In this document: piece after piece, positions 9,722-20,640 of the stretch
Numbering within the stretch: position 1 is the first letter of the stretch
How the letters are laid out: every line of letters starts with the position of its first letter
Assembly (NCBI GenBank): GCA_036897095.1
Contig: JAYMSP010000717.1
Coordinates: forward strand, 1-43,147
DNA: 43,147 nucleotides
Direction of reading: 5' to 3'
DNA from: Plantago elongata
Lineage: Eukaryota; Streptophyta; Magnoliopsida; Lamiales; Plantaginaceae
Program-made: the position numbers and the translations under genes
Notes under the pieces: model-generated
The model's input: the letters and a program-made list of their open reading frames with translations, nothing else
What the model was told of the DNA's origin: nothing
Databases searched by the model: none

Positions 9722-12633
9722 TTAGAAGCACTTACTAGGCTGTTGAGTAACAACATAAGCTGCACCACCAAAATAGCAAGAGCCCATAGTACGCCCCTTC
9801 TTCTGATAGTAACTATTAAACGCGAACGATGCGTGCGCTACGAGCGTATTTGGGTCGAAACAGGTTGAACCCGGTTGGATCGGGTGACAATCCGCCCCAC
9901 CTTCACCACAAGCGTAATCCAAACCCTCCTGTAGCTTTTCCTTACCCACTTCTCCGTGGGCCACACACCACGTCTGTCCACTCGCGGTAGCTACCCTTTG
10001 TTCACCACCAGAAACGGGCGACTGAGACTCATGGTAACTCTTAAGACCTTCTAATGTGAATGGAATGTCATAAACCTTCTTCTGGTTCGGGTAGAACAGA
10101 CCGAAGTTCCTCTCGGAAGTTGGACCGGGTTTCTTGTTCTCGTTGAAGAGGCCGAAAAGGAACACAGTCACATTCTGCTTCGGCCTCAGGGGTGTGCCTC
10201 CTCCAGTGAGCACGCGACGGACTAGGCCTCCATTGTAAGCTGCGGCATTTTGGATGCTTGCACCTAGCTCGACAGAATCTCCTTTCGATGGCCATCCGGT
10301 TTCGCTTACTATGATTGGAACATCATCGTACTTCAATGCTGACATTGCAGCATAAACAGCATCAAGTTGTGCATCAAACAAGGAAAGGTACCTGTAAATA
10401 AATCATCATATAATGGTTAGTAATCCACTGTGACATTGGCAAGCAGAAGGCAGAACTGAACGGCTCTAAGTAAATACATGTTTGACTATTGGAACCACAA
10501 ATTGAACCCGAAGGCAGAACTGAACGGGTCCAAGTAAATACAAGTTCGACTATTGGAACCACACATTTAACCTGTATTGCTTCAACCCTTATCATTTACT
10601 TAATTTTCACCTGTTTACAACAAAAATCATTCTCATTCACAAATGCTTATGATTAATCGACCGAGTTGTCTAGCATTTAAGTCTCCATTGCAAATGATTC
10701 TCACTAGTCGACATATATATCTGCCATCAAGATTCAATGTGATACATATCTTCAATCAAGTTGTCTTGCTATTCTAACTTCATGTAAACCAGTTAATGGC
10801 CTAATATGTTTTCCGTAACACAATTCTTTTATGTTTGGTTCCTTACTTGGCTATAAATATAAACAACAAGCAATGCAAATGAGTTTTTGAGAAAGCCAGT
10901 ATTAGGATGCCAATGCAATCAAAACTAAGAAGGAAGAGTAATACCTCAAGCCATTCTTTGCATCCACAGCACCAGGGTTCTGCCTAAACAGTGCATAATC
11001 GAGCGAAATAACATCAGCATTTGACTCATAAGCAAAATACGGATACACATTCACCATCAACGACGACCCCGTCTTCTTCAAAAACTCCAACATCGGCTTA
11101 AAGACAGACTCCACCAGCTCCGGCTTAAAACTCCCAGCCGAAGAAGGATACGAGTTCTGCAACGCTGACAAAGCAATCGGAGAAGAGACCTTAATCTGAT
11201 CCTGGAGCTTGTACTTAACCAAGGCCTGGTAAATGTTGTTCAAGGCAGGTATCAAGAACTTGGTAGTGTTATGTGGGTCGACAAAGACCTCGTTTCCAAC
11301 AGCAATGTTTTCGATTGTGGTCTTTGGGTAGGCAGCAACATTGCGTTGTACCCACGAGTAGGCAAAGGAGGGGCGGCGTGCCGCAGAGTAGAGGAGCTCA
11401 TTTGGGAGGTTAATGGTTACTCGGATGTCTGTGTTGGCTAAAGCTTGGAGTACAGACGGGTCAGAATCGTAGACTTTGATCCGGTTTATGGATTGGGATT
11501 TTAGGAGCTGGACTACTTTGGTTGCTGATGGGAGGTCATTTGCTACTCGGCCATAGTTCACACCAATTATACCTCCATCTGGAAAGAAAATGCGGAAAAT
11601 TATTACCTAAACCAGTTCGAAATCGGATGAAATTCATACACATCACTAACACAATGCATTTATGCATATCACTAAAAAGAAACAACATTTATGAGAAAAG
11701 AAACAAGCTTTGAGTGTCTAAGGAAAAAGTAGCCATTTTCAGATGCTTTAGATGAATAAAAGCTAAAGACCCATACAATTTGTGGTTGCTGGCATTAATG
11801 GCAATTGAAAGAGCATGACAAAATAAACAGATAATACAAGTCTAAAATGTCTCTCATTGCAGTAAATGCTTACCAATACCACTACTTTATTTCAAAAGCT
11901 AAACAGAGTAGAGCATGAAACAGGAGAAAACAGAGAATGGTGAAGAAGAAAAGCAGAATAGAGGGATTTAGGATTTAACCAAAACTAAAGCAAAATGAGT
12001 AAGGAATAAAGCATGACTCTTGTTCTTTTGAAAAAAAGAAAGAACCTTTATAAGAAATGAAACAAGATTTGAGCATCTCATATGAAAAAGTAGGATAACA
12101 AATCAAGCCATTTTTAGATGCTAGATCCAGGTATCAAAATTCCATATATTTTCTAGTCTGGAATAACCCCATTACACCAATTGCCTACAAAAACTAGCCC
12201 AGTCTTTAAAACAAGAACAGGGGATAACAGAGTAACAGTTAGATGCATTAATGGAGAAAGCAAAAACAATGAAATCCTTCTTTTTTTTTTAAAACAAAAT
12301 AAAACTTTAAAAGAAATGAAGAAACCAAGATTAGAGTTTTTGAGGAAAAAAGGAAACAAAACAGGGATTTCACCATTTTTTTCAGAAGCTAGATCCAGTG
12401 ACAACTACAAAAAAAAAAAAAAACAAAAAAAACAAAAAACAAAAAAAACAAAGAGGAGTCTTGGCAACTAATGAGGTATGACACGTTACACCAAATGCTG
12501 CAAAAAGAGGTAAAAAAGCACCTCTTTTGATAAGCAAAGAGAGGAACAAGAAAACAGGGGGGAAAGAGATACCTGCATCAATGGCGAAAAGGGCGAGAAA
12601 GAGGAAGAAGGAGAGGGTGAGAAAGGACTCCAT
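9722..12633 (-). CDS. GH17 glucan endo-1,3-beta-glucosidase with X8 domain
   Basis: Three exons: 12573-12633, 10945-11578 and 9722-10391, joined at GT/AG sites that keep frame, give 454 aa. Residues 1-20 (MESFLTLSFFLFLALFAIDA) are a signal peptide, so the enzyme is secreted to the cell wall. The GH17 domain runs from about 22 to 345: it opens with GVNYGRVANDLP, the acid/base Glu is E117 in IAVGNEVF, and the nucleophile is E262 in VSETGWPSKG. Such enzymes cut internal beta-1,3-glucan (callose). Residues 371-454 form an X8/CBM43 glucan-binding domain with its six Cys (374, 393, 400, 409, 437, 453). The protein stops right after the last Cys, with no hydrophobic tail, so no GPI anchor is predicted. 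It resembles Arabidopsis glucosidase 13-type proteins. Intron 1 (994 bp) splits the signal peptide from the enzyme. Confidence 0.93.
10446..10573. repeat. 64-bp tandem duplication in glucanase intron 2
   Basis: Two adjacent copies (10446-10509 and 10510-10573), each beginning GAAGGCAGAACTGAACGG and containing GACTATTGGAACCACA, differ at only a few bases. This looks like a recent local duplication inside the intron. Confidence 0.85.
11696..12400. repeat. three dispersed ~80-bp repeats in glucanase intron 1
   Basis: Related blocks begin near 11696, 12052 and 12310. Each runs from a GAAACAAG-like word through TTTGAG and GAAAAAG to a CATTTTCAGATGCT or AGATGCTAGATCCAG-like end. The copies are imperfect and 250-360 bp apart, embedded in A-rich intron sequence. 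Confidence 0.5.
12400..12454. repeat. A-rich low-complexity tract
   Basis: A run of A interrupted by single C or G bases, inside glucanase intron 1. On the sense (minus) strand it is a T-rich tract. Short frames across it are artefacts of composition. Confidence 0.9.
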
Positions 12634-12781
12634 TGCCCGTGAGATGAAACGGGGTAATGGAGATGAGTTTTGTTTTGTTTTGTTTTGTGTGTTGATTTGT
12701 TGTTCTGGTTCTTGATTGATTTGTGGAGCTGAAGAAATTGAGAGTGAAGTGAGTGTTGAGTGTGGAATGAAAGAAGCAAAA

Positions 12782-12792
12782 TTTATATAAAT
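12782..12792 (-). promoter_or_regulatory. TATA box of the glucanase gene
   Basis: ATTTATATAAA on the minus strand, about 150 bp upstream of the glucanase ATG at 12633, is a near-consensus plant TATA element. It would place the transcript start near 12750 and give a leader of about 115-120 bases with CACTCAACACTC-type sequence. Confidence 0.6.
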
Positions 12793-13840
12793 GGGGATTG
12801 TGGGGATCTAGAACGTTGGGAAGTGGGCTTCTGTGTGAGGAATATTGCTTTTTTACCCTCTTTCTTCATTCTTTCTTTTTCTATTCGTCTTTTTTCCGAA
12901 CGTTATCGATTACTATTAGTCGGTTTGGTCAATGGCTTCACTGACTCATGTCCATAGTTGAGTTATATGAGAAAAAGTAATTGAATAGTAGCTGAGTTGA
13001 TATTGAGCTATAAAAATAGTGTTTGGATAGAGTTAAAATATTAATTATAAAATTTTAAGGGTTGTTATATAAGTTGGGTAAAAAAGAAGTAACGTATGTA
13101 CGTATGAAGTGATAGAGTTGATTTTATTAAGGTTATTTGATTTGTTGTAAAGTTGGAGTCTCATTGTATCACATTCATATACAACAAATATTATACAATA
13201 CAACATATTAAATTATTATAAGATAGTACCGCACGATGCATATTAGAAAAAATCGTGAAGGTTCATCAACGTATGAGTCAATGGGTCTATCTAATATCTA
13301 AGCAGGAATGTTAAACGTATGACAATTTTTACAAAACGCATGATGTAACTTTATATATTACAAACCACACCACAATAATTGTATTTAATAAATTAATTAT
13401 ATAATTTTAAATAATTACTAATTCACCTAAAACATCTAAACATATTTATTCGAATCAATCATATTATCCGAATAAATAAATTGAAGAAATATTGAAAACA
13501 CACAAAGAACGAAGAAAGAACAAATGCCACCACTTTGATGCAATATGTAAGGTTCCTTGGGGACATCTGGTAATTGGTAACGTGCTCATCCGCGAGTTAT
13601 TTTTATATATGATGTGGCTGGTGTGTTGGGTGAGATTGGCGATCAAAGAACGCTTAAGTTAGAACGGGGTACTATATGAGATATGCAGTGTGTGCATATT
13701 GCAACCATGTGAAAAATGTAAAGAGTCGTGGAGCCATATATTGTCTTGGTTTGGGGTATGATAGATTCCACTACGTGGAGAAAAAACTTAGGACTTCAAT
13801 GGCATTGGATTGAAGTAGCTATTTAGATTGAGTTTTGTTA
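12793..13840. other. intergenic DNA, no gene seen
   Basis: Apart from glucanase upstream sequence at its left edge, no coding frame, RNA gene or repeat was recognised in this AT-rich stretch. Confidence 0.4.
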
Positions 13841-14202
13841 AGTTGTGTTTATCATGAGATTCAAATAGAATAAAATAAAATGTTAGTACTATAGTCCCAT
13901 TTTGCTTCTTGTAGACTAATATTCATCGCAAACTAAAATAAAATAATTCTGTATGATGAATCATCACCTGTCAATCTTTTATCTCTTACACAAATTATAT
14001 ATCAAACCTATAATACACATTCAAACAAATCATCTATATCTTACACTAATCATTTATCTCTTACACAACATATATAACAAACCTACAATACCATTCCAAT
14101 TACAATTATATACAAAATACAAATTTTAACAATCCTACTACAATTTAGTTACTATTCATCCATTCAAACAAATTCAACTCTGATTATATACCAAACAATC
14201 AC
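13841..14202. mobile_element. MITE, PIF/Harbinger-like, 362 bp
   Basis: Bounded by TTA at 13838-13840 and 14203-14205. The inward ends, AGTTGTGTTTATCATGAGAT and GTGATTGTTTGGTATATAAT, are imperfect inverted repeats. The interior has internal repeats of TTATCTCTTACACAA and TATATANCAAACCTA. It abuts the next MITE, and the two share the TTA between them. Non-coding. Confidence 0.5.
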
Positions 14203-14205
14203 TTA

Positions 14206-14363
14206 GGGACTGATTGGTATAGAATTTGAATGAACATTTTGATGGATTTTGGTGAAATTGTGTTTAGAATGGAATTGAAATGGAGGTATTTGAAGTGTAT
14301 TTTAGGCCGAATCAATGTTTATCAAACCAAATTGAAGTATTTAAATGCTTTGCTAAATAACCC
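14206..14363. mobile_element. MITE, PIF/Harbinger (Tourist-like), 158 bp
   Basis: Starts GGGACTGATTGGTAT and ends in GCTAAATAACCC, with exact TTA target duplications at 14203-14205 and 14364-14366. The interior (AATGGAATTGAAATGGAGGT, then ATTTGAAGTGTATTTTAG) matches the element at 2379-2525, so they are one family. A lone left end of the family (TTAGGGACTGATTGGTAT) is at 19375. Confidence 0.75.
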
Positions 14364-14366
14364 TTA

Positions 14367-15060
14367 GAGATGTTGCGGCATAAGCTATTTATGCTATGTG
14401 GCAAAAGAAACGTGTAGTGTTCGCTATTAAGGAATTAAGTCAATTGAAAAGTGGTTGAACGAAATAACTTATAATGTTTTAATATATCTCCTTGAGATTA
14501 ATTACAAATTAAACTATTTAAATGTAATTATTTTTCAATTCAAATCACATTCCACTCCGTCCCTTCAACATCCTAATATGCAGTCACTTTGTGATTATTT
14601 AGACATATAGACATATATATAGTGACTATCTTTGTTGGATATTCTACGGAAGTATATTATTGGTCATTTTCCAGCTCCGTGATAGTTTTATGACTTTATC
14701 TATCTAGATAGCTTTCACTTCTTTTTTCCACGGTTAAATTGTTTGGAGGCCAACCTTTTATTTCCTCTGTGGATTTCATTGATTAATTAGATGAATAAGG
14801 TTACGTTCATTCCGTTAAATTTAATTTCATTTAATAATTCACTTTGACCCAGTTCAGTTTAATAAATTTCAGTTGAAATGAACAGAGTCTAATACTATTT
14901 ATTGTCTCCCAATATTTATTATAAAAATAACTATTTAATATACATATTTCCACTAAATAAAAATAAAAATTAAAAAGCTATACTTTAGAACTAAATTAAA
15001 GTAACAACATTAGAATTTATCATATTCACTTTATTAATGGAATAATACTAATACCAAGTA
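14367..15060. other. intergenic DNA, no gene seen
   Basis: AT-rich sequence with no recognised coding frame or element. Confidence 0.4.
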
Positions 15061-15345
15061 GAGGTGTTATCCGGCTGGGGCCGGGTAAACCGTTCGTGTC
15101 GGGTCGTACCGGGCGGTTCTGCAATCGTCCCACATTAACACTTCTAAGTTACCAAGTGGAGTACAAGGCACTTGTGATGATGATCCATATTTTTGGGGTG
15201 GTTGTGCAAAACATAAAACAAGATGTGGTGCTGCTGACCAGATGCACTTGCACCACAATTTGACACACCACCCTCAAACGGCACACCACATGGGCCCTCC
15301 TGGAAGACCCACAATTAGTCGACCGTTTCCATACACATTTCTCGA
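15061..15345 (+). other. unassigned coding-like fragment
   Basis: After a GC-rich stretch (15062-15118, GGCCGGGTAAACCG and GGGTCGTACCGGGC words), one plus frame is open for about 80 codons and reads GTCDDDPYFWGGCAKHKTRC, then a His-rich segment. The Cys and aromatic pattern looks coding rather than random, but I do not recognise a family, there is no start codon in place, and the opposite strand is also open for 63 codons. It may be a gene scrap carried by a transposon. Confidence 0.25.
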
Positions 15346-15689
15346 TTCAGAAATATTTGGCTTCGGACTATTTTTATTCAGGCAATTAATGAACATTGAC
15401 TGATACTAAGGACAAACATGACATGAAAGTTTGAGAACCATTTCAAGTAATTACTCATCGAGTATGTTTAAATAATTTGTGAAATTAATTAACAAGAGCT
15501 CATTTATAGTCAGTATGTTAGGAAGCTCTAAGATTATATTCTCTTCGTCCACCTCTATACTGAATTGAATAAAATGAATCTTAACTAAACATAATTGAAT
15601 TATATGACACGGAGCAAATTGGGGCCGGAGGAAGTACGGACTGAGGGCGGGCTGGGCAAGAGGCTGAGTGTGAGGATTCGACGACACCT

Positions 15690-16103
15690 TTGCCGGAGGA
15701 GGAAGTAGTACGGATTAATGTAGACACGGCATTCTCTTCAGATGATCTATGAGTGGGGGTTGGGTACGGTGCATGGATGCATGATGGCTTGTTTGTGAGG
15801 CGGTTGGAGGTGCTGGATCATCCTTGAACTCCTCAGAGAGCTGAAGCTTATGATATACGTACGTCGGTTCATTGAAATGTCTTGCAGGACTTTGACCGAG
15901 TGCATTATTTTTCGGATTGTCTTTCTTTTATTAATTCGTTTAGAGATTGGAACTTTAATTTTTCGATGATTATTCCTATCTTGACTGACATCCTGATTCT
16001 AGATAGTTATGTTATTTTATTTAGCTTAGATTATGTGCCTCGTGGTTTCAACTTGCTAGCTCACAACCTAGCTCATTGTGTCGTATTACACCATTTGATT
16101 CTT
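15690..16103 (+). pseudogene. RNase H-like (RVT_3) relic, probably LINE-derived
   Basis: One reading frame carries the order of a plant RVT_3/RNase H domain: PLPEEEVVRINVDTAFSS (the N-x-D strand), then VGYGAWMHDG (the G-G-xxxD turn), RAEAYDIR (the AEA helix), FSDCLSFINSF (the DCLxxxN helix) and LDYVPRGFNLLAHNLAH (the VPRxxNxxAHxLA end). Three in-frame stops break it and there is no start codon. This RNase H form is found at the 3' end of plant LINEs and in stand-alone putative RNase H genes. No reverse transcriptase domain was found upstream, so only the tail remains. Confidence 0.65.
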
Positions 16104-17141
16104 GTACGGCTATTGCCTATTTATGTTTTCAATCTTTCAATTTGAACCTTAAAAAATTAAAAGAATTATATTACGTAAAATTGAGTAAGTCTTTTATTAT
16201 ATGGTTTTTATATAGCTATATCGAAACGTACTCATATCATATGTAAAATATTGAATGTAATTAATCAAAACTTATAGTGTATATTTGTTGTGCTACTAAA
16301 AGGGAAAAAAAAGAAGCCATCCAAGTATTAAGCTATATATCTTTTATTTTAAAGTGTTACTTAAACAATGAAACGCAACGCAGTTAATAAGATATTTCCC
16401 CTCTAACTTATAAATCGGAGTTCAATCAAGTCACCTTTGCTTTTTAAAATAAGAAATTAACGTGTTGCTCGGTATCTGATGAGGCTGAGGTTGAGATGTT
16501 TGCTGTTCTCAATCCTGCGAGGAGGTATCAGGTGGTATGTGTCCAAAACTTGATTTAATTAATCTGACTCATGTCGTCTTTGACACCGTCAAATTTCTTG
16601 TTTCTCTAAAAATCACACATAACCCTCAATAATGTTGATATTACACATAACAACAACTTATAATTGTATTACAATTCATTGAATTTAAACACCAACTATC
16701 AATTTATGACAGTCCCTCGCATAGATATGTTTAACTAAAATCATTATATGGTTAATTTCAAGAACTGTATATACCAAATTTACATTATTAGCATTTTTAG
16801 ACATATACTATTTATAATTAAGCTTGCAATATTTGTAATGTTGATATTACACATAAACAATCATTTATAATTGGAGACTATATTGTTATTTATGACTTTT
16901 TTGTTTTAAATGTATACTTCTCGAATGCCACTACTAAACTTTCCGAATCACACATCATTTACATGTGCATTATTACATTAAATATGTGAAAATTCAAGAA
17001 CTTATGTGGGTTAATTATCACAAGTTGAAGGGACTGAAAACAAAATGATTGTTGGAGCGGTATGAATTTACAGCCGTGCAGTTGTGATCGAAGGGTTCCT
17101 GATACCTATGTTTGTCTTCTTCTGTCTACATAAGTTTATCG
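16104..17141. other. intergenic DNA with one decayed SINE
   Basis: Holds the SINE remnant at 16364-16450 and otherwise AT-rich sequence. A short open stretch near 16480-16535 reads SDEAEVEMFAVLNPARRYQV but is isolated and unrecognised. Confidence 0.4.
16364..16450 (+). mobile_element. SINE copy, strongly diverged
   Basis: AATGAAACGCAACGCAGTTA followed by ATAAGAT parallels the SINE head at 3899, and GAGTTCAATCAAGTCACC sits at the B-box place. Decay is heavy, so this assignment rests on the shared order of boxes. Confidence 0.4.
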
Positions 17142-17431
17142 AGTTGGAGTATTAATATATATAATTTAATTTCTTACATCTTTACAAGTTCGATTTTTTA
17201 GATGAGATGAAATTTTATTATAGTATTAGAGCTCCTGACTCATGTTCATTTGGATTCGAATCTCCATGAAGATAATCTCCGCTCTATATTAAACTTCCAC
17301 TCGAATAGCCTTTCAAAAAGGTTGAAATCGATCATGAGTGTAGAGAATGTTGGAGTATTAATATATATATGACTTGATTCATTACCGTACTACAAGTTCG
17401 AATTTTTTAGATAAGATGAAATTTTATTACA
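17142..17431 (+). mobile_element. TRIM/SMART miniature LTR retrotransposon fossil
   Basis: Two direct repeats of about 80 bp (17142-17220 and 17348-17431) share GTTGGAGTATTAATATATAT and later AGATGAAATTTTATTA. A primer-binding-like word related to TGGTATCAGAGC follows the first repeat at 17221. The interior is about 127 bp and non-coding. The total of about 290 bp is in the size range reported for SMART elements. ATCGA lies near both edges and may be a target duplication. The repeats are diverged, so the insertion is old. It is a different family from the copy at 5495. Confidence 0.7.
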
Positions 17432-17695
17432 TTGATCGAGAGATATATGAATAGCACATTATCGGAGGTCCGATCTCTTTGTACTTGGTAGTTTTCGGTG
17501 ATTGGACTTGGTGTTATTTATCCCGTGGATGCAAGATACTTTTGTATCCATGAATCACATTGATATGGAACATGATTCAAAATGAAAAGTTGGACTGAAT
17601 CTAATACTTTCGAGCCATTTTTGAGCTTTAGTCTTATAAGTTAATCTGTTATACTTTTGGTTGGGGTAAATTTTGTTTCCACATATTTTAGAAGG
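17432..17695. other. intergenic DNA, no gene seen
   Basis: Short spacer between the TRIM and the foldback element. Nothing was recognised. Confidence 0.4.
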
Positions 17696-17696
17696 A

Positions 17697-18606
17697 GTCA
17701 CAGTTTAAGTACACTAGAATGGTATTGTTCAATTTAAATACTACACATTAGTAACCCTTACAATTTAAATACTCCGGTCAACTTTCAGGTGAATTTGACC
17801 AATTTTGACCGAAATAATTAATGATACGTGTCATCCCTTATTAAAATATGGATTTTGTCATTTGTAAATAATGTAAATGAAAATATAAAAATTATAAAAT
17901 TTAATAAAAAATAAATGTATATGATAAAATAAATAAAAATATAAAAAATGATAAAATATATTATAACTATAAACATATCATAAATTGATAATTTTTTAAA
18001 ACATGAATGTTTTACATATAAAAATATAAAATTTCAATAAACTAATTTTAAAATATTAAAAATTAAGAATATTGAAAATTGTGATAATATAAAAAAAAAC
18101 TTATGATATAAAAACTTACAAATGACATTGAAATAGTGTTGATACCATCCAAATATTTAATTTATATTACCCAATTGACATGTAAAAACTAGTTAAGTAC
18201 CTTAACATCTGTTCAAAATATTATTTTAGTGATTTTAAAAAACAAAATTAATATTGATTTTTAACATTTTTAATATTAAGTTTTAAGCATTTTTATGATT
18301 ATTATTTTTTATTATATGCTAATTTGAAATATTTTATTTTTTGTGATTTGTTATTCAATTTTACATTTTTTATAATTAATTTACATTATTTTCAAATGAT
18401 AAATCCAGAATGAATAAAGAAGGTGACACGTGTCATTAATTATATCTTTTCCTTTTCTTTTATATTTTTCTTTTATGATAAAAAACGAAGAAATTTGTCA
18501 ATTTTATCTGAAAAAATTGATTGGAGTACCTAAATTAAAAGGGGTGTTGATGTTTAACACTTAAATTGGATAATATTATTGTAGAGTATATAAAATTACG
18601 GTGTCA
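17697..18606. mobile_element. long-TIR foldback element, Mutator-like
   Basis: The two ends are inverted copies over at least 200 bp. The left arm has TACTCCGGTCAACTTTCAGG and ATAATTAATGATACGTGTCA; reading inward from the right gives TACTCCAATCAATTTTTTCA and ATAATTAATGACACGTGTCA. The centre is nearly pure AT with no coding frame. Long TIRs and no genes suggest a non-autonomous Mutator-like element (MULE MITE). I could not identify a 9-bp target duplication, so exact ends are approximate. Confidence 0.6.
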
Positions 18607-19974
18607 TTTAACATATGCTCTTGTACAAGTAACTCCTAATTAATGGGTATCTTATTTTGGAGTGCGTAAATTTTTTTTCACCCGTTTTAGTTACGTTATT
18701 TATAGTTGTTAGGTAGCTGGCTAGTCTATTCATTATCATTTTACATAAATTGCCAAATCTCTTTTGACTCTCAACCCATTTTTTGGTACCTGCCTTGGAT
18801 TCCATTTTTAGGTCATCTTGCCCAGCAACGTTGCTGACCAAAAAGATAATCGACTTTTATGGAATTTTGCTTTTGTGTTTTCCGAATATTATCACTTTTT
18901 TTACTTCATATAGTATATCAAAAGTTGCCACTTGCCACCATGTCAATCTTATAATCTACCATCAAAATCTATCTGATTTATCATTTCTCTGTTGATCATT
19001 TGCTATTTATCTTTTTTGGGCTTAAGAAAGCAATAAACTTTGATCAATTTTGTACTATAATATTCATTTTTTTGTGCTCACCAATTTTAAACACTTTCCA
19101 CTATTTCATTAGTGTTTTGCTTCGTGTTCAGGAAACAATTAACTTTAACGCTGTGATAAAATATGGATATACATTCAATTTTATTTCTTTCTCCGTACAT
19201 TTTGTTAAACTAGCAAGTGATGCTTTTAGGTCTTCAACAATGGTATGCAAGTATGATTTTTCTCTAAATCACAGTAACACTGACAAGTGATATACCATAG
19301 AACAAAGTGAAAAGAAAGGAAAGTAAAATAATGGACAAAGTACCTTTGTCAAAGTATGAAGATAATTCATCAATTTAGGGACTGATTGGTATACAAATTA
19401 ATTGGACTTTTTCAAGTGAAATTGAAATTTTTTTATACAATATGTTCAATTTGAGTGGAGAGATGGCCACTCCAGTAGTATAACAAACATGGTATTAAAG
19501 TTTAAGCATACTCTCCTTCGCAAAAGGTGTATGCATCACAAGGGTGCCCAATTTTTTTTCTTCTAATTGCATCATGGCATGTGATAGGTTGATACATGGA
19601 TGGAAGCTCGTCGAGTTTCACCTATGATGAAAAAAATGTTGTAATCGAAGATGATAAATATTTGTCTAAAGCAATATACGATGCAACACCAACCATATAA
19701 AAAGCTTCAATTTTAGATGAATTCAAATGCACAACCGAATGTGCACCACACTAACATCCACATCAAGGAAAAAATATAATAATAAAAATTGATAAATGGA
19801 CAAATTTATCATACGTAAATCTTATGTACAAATTAATTCACATATGCTATTTTCACTATCCTCAAGTTCCAACACTACCTCTTTTCTTTTTTAAAAAGAA
19901 ACTTTCTTTTATTAATTAACAGAAAATATAGTATTACAATTACAATTGTTAAACAATTTATCAATTGATTCTAG
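18607..19974. other. intergenic DNA, no gene seen
   Basis: Frames of 70-96 codons at 18783-19290 are rich in Phe, Ile and Leu and look like AT-rich chance frames. A lone PIF/Harbinger end lies at 19375. No RNA gene was recognised. Confidence 0.4.
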
Positions 19975-19980
19975 ATGCAA

Positions 19981-20088
19981 ATCACCCATTTCGAAAAAAT
20001 CACCACCAATCTCTATTCAGATAATATAATCACCCATTTCGCAAATCACCACCAATATCTATTCAGAGAATATAATCATCCATTTCGG
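19981..20088. repeat. short tandem repeat, units 48 and 46 bp
   Basis: Two full units (19981-20028 and 20029-20074) and the start of a third share ATCACCCATTTCG, then ATCACCACCAAT and TCTATTCAGA. The array ends abruptly at a GC-rich hairpin (CCCGTGACC TCAT GGTTACGGG, 20091-20112). Confidence 0.75.
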
Positions 20089-20640
20089 GGTCCCGTGACC
20101 TCATGGTTACGGGGCGTCTCAGATTGTCACTCGGCTACAAACGCTTTGATAGTTCCAACTCTACCTCAATGTGTTGGAAGTAGTGTTGGGGCTACATATA
20201 GTCTCTTGCAAATATACATAATTTGCTCCGATCTAAAGCTTATAAATTTATCTATTTTTCTTTTTTTTAATAAAAAATGTAACAAACTACGAACCTTCCA
20301 GTTTCATTTGGTTGTTCTTTAGGTCGTGTATCTAATGCTATTTGTATCCATATGTCAAATGAAGTGTCATCTTTTGGTGGTTCGGGTCTGTTAGGTTTTA
20401 TATGGGATATGGTTCCAATTTGGCCTGATGAATGTCTGATGTATTATGTATTACCCTTGGAGAGTAACAATTCCACAGCGCATCTGGGCTCGAACCCATG
20501 AGTTTCCGGAGAAAGTCGGGCTCGAACTTGCGAGTTGCGACTACAAAACGCGGTGTATGCTAATTTTCTAGCGCTTCTAGCTGCTTACTTTCCTGTGCTT
20601 AAAAGTGGTGCTTTCTATAACTTACTTTAGGTAAGCACTA
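20089..20640. other. intergenic DNA with tRNA-like T-arm words
   Basis: On the minus strand two B-box-like words occur about 31 bp apart, GTTCGAGCCCA (about 20486-20496) and GTTCGAGCCCG (about 20517-20527). Neither can be placed in a whole tRNA cloverleaf. An open plus frame of about 80 codons (20290-20500, containing FGGSGLLGFIWDMVP) resembles no family I know. Confidence 0.3.

Noticed and set aside
12153-12779. Short genes in the A-rich tract (83-97 codon frames)
   Set aside because: They are Lys- or Phe-rich readings of a poly-A/T region in glucanase intron 1 and leader.
18783-19290. Two neighbouring plus frames of 70 and 96 codons
   Set aside because: Hydrophobic, Phe/Ile-rich translations of AT-rich DNA, no splice-consistent model and no family resemblance.
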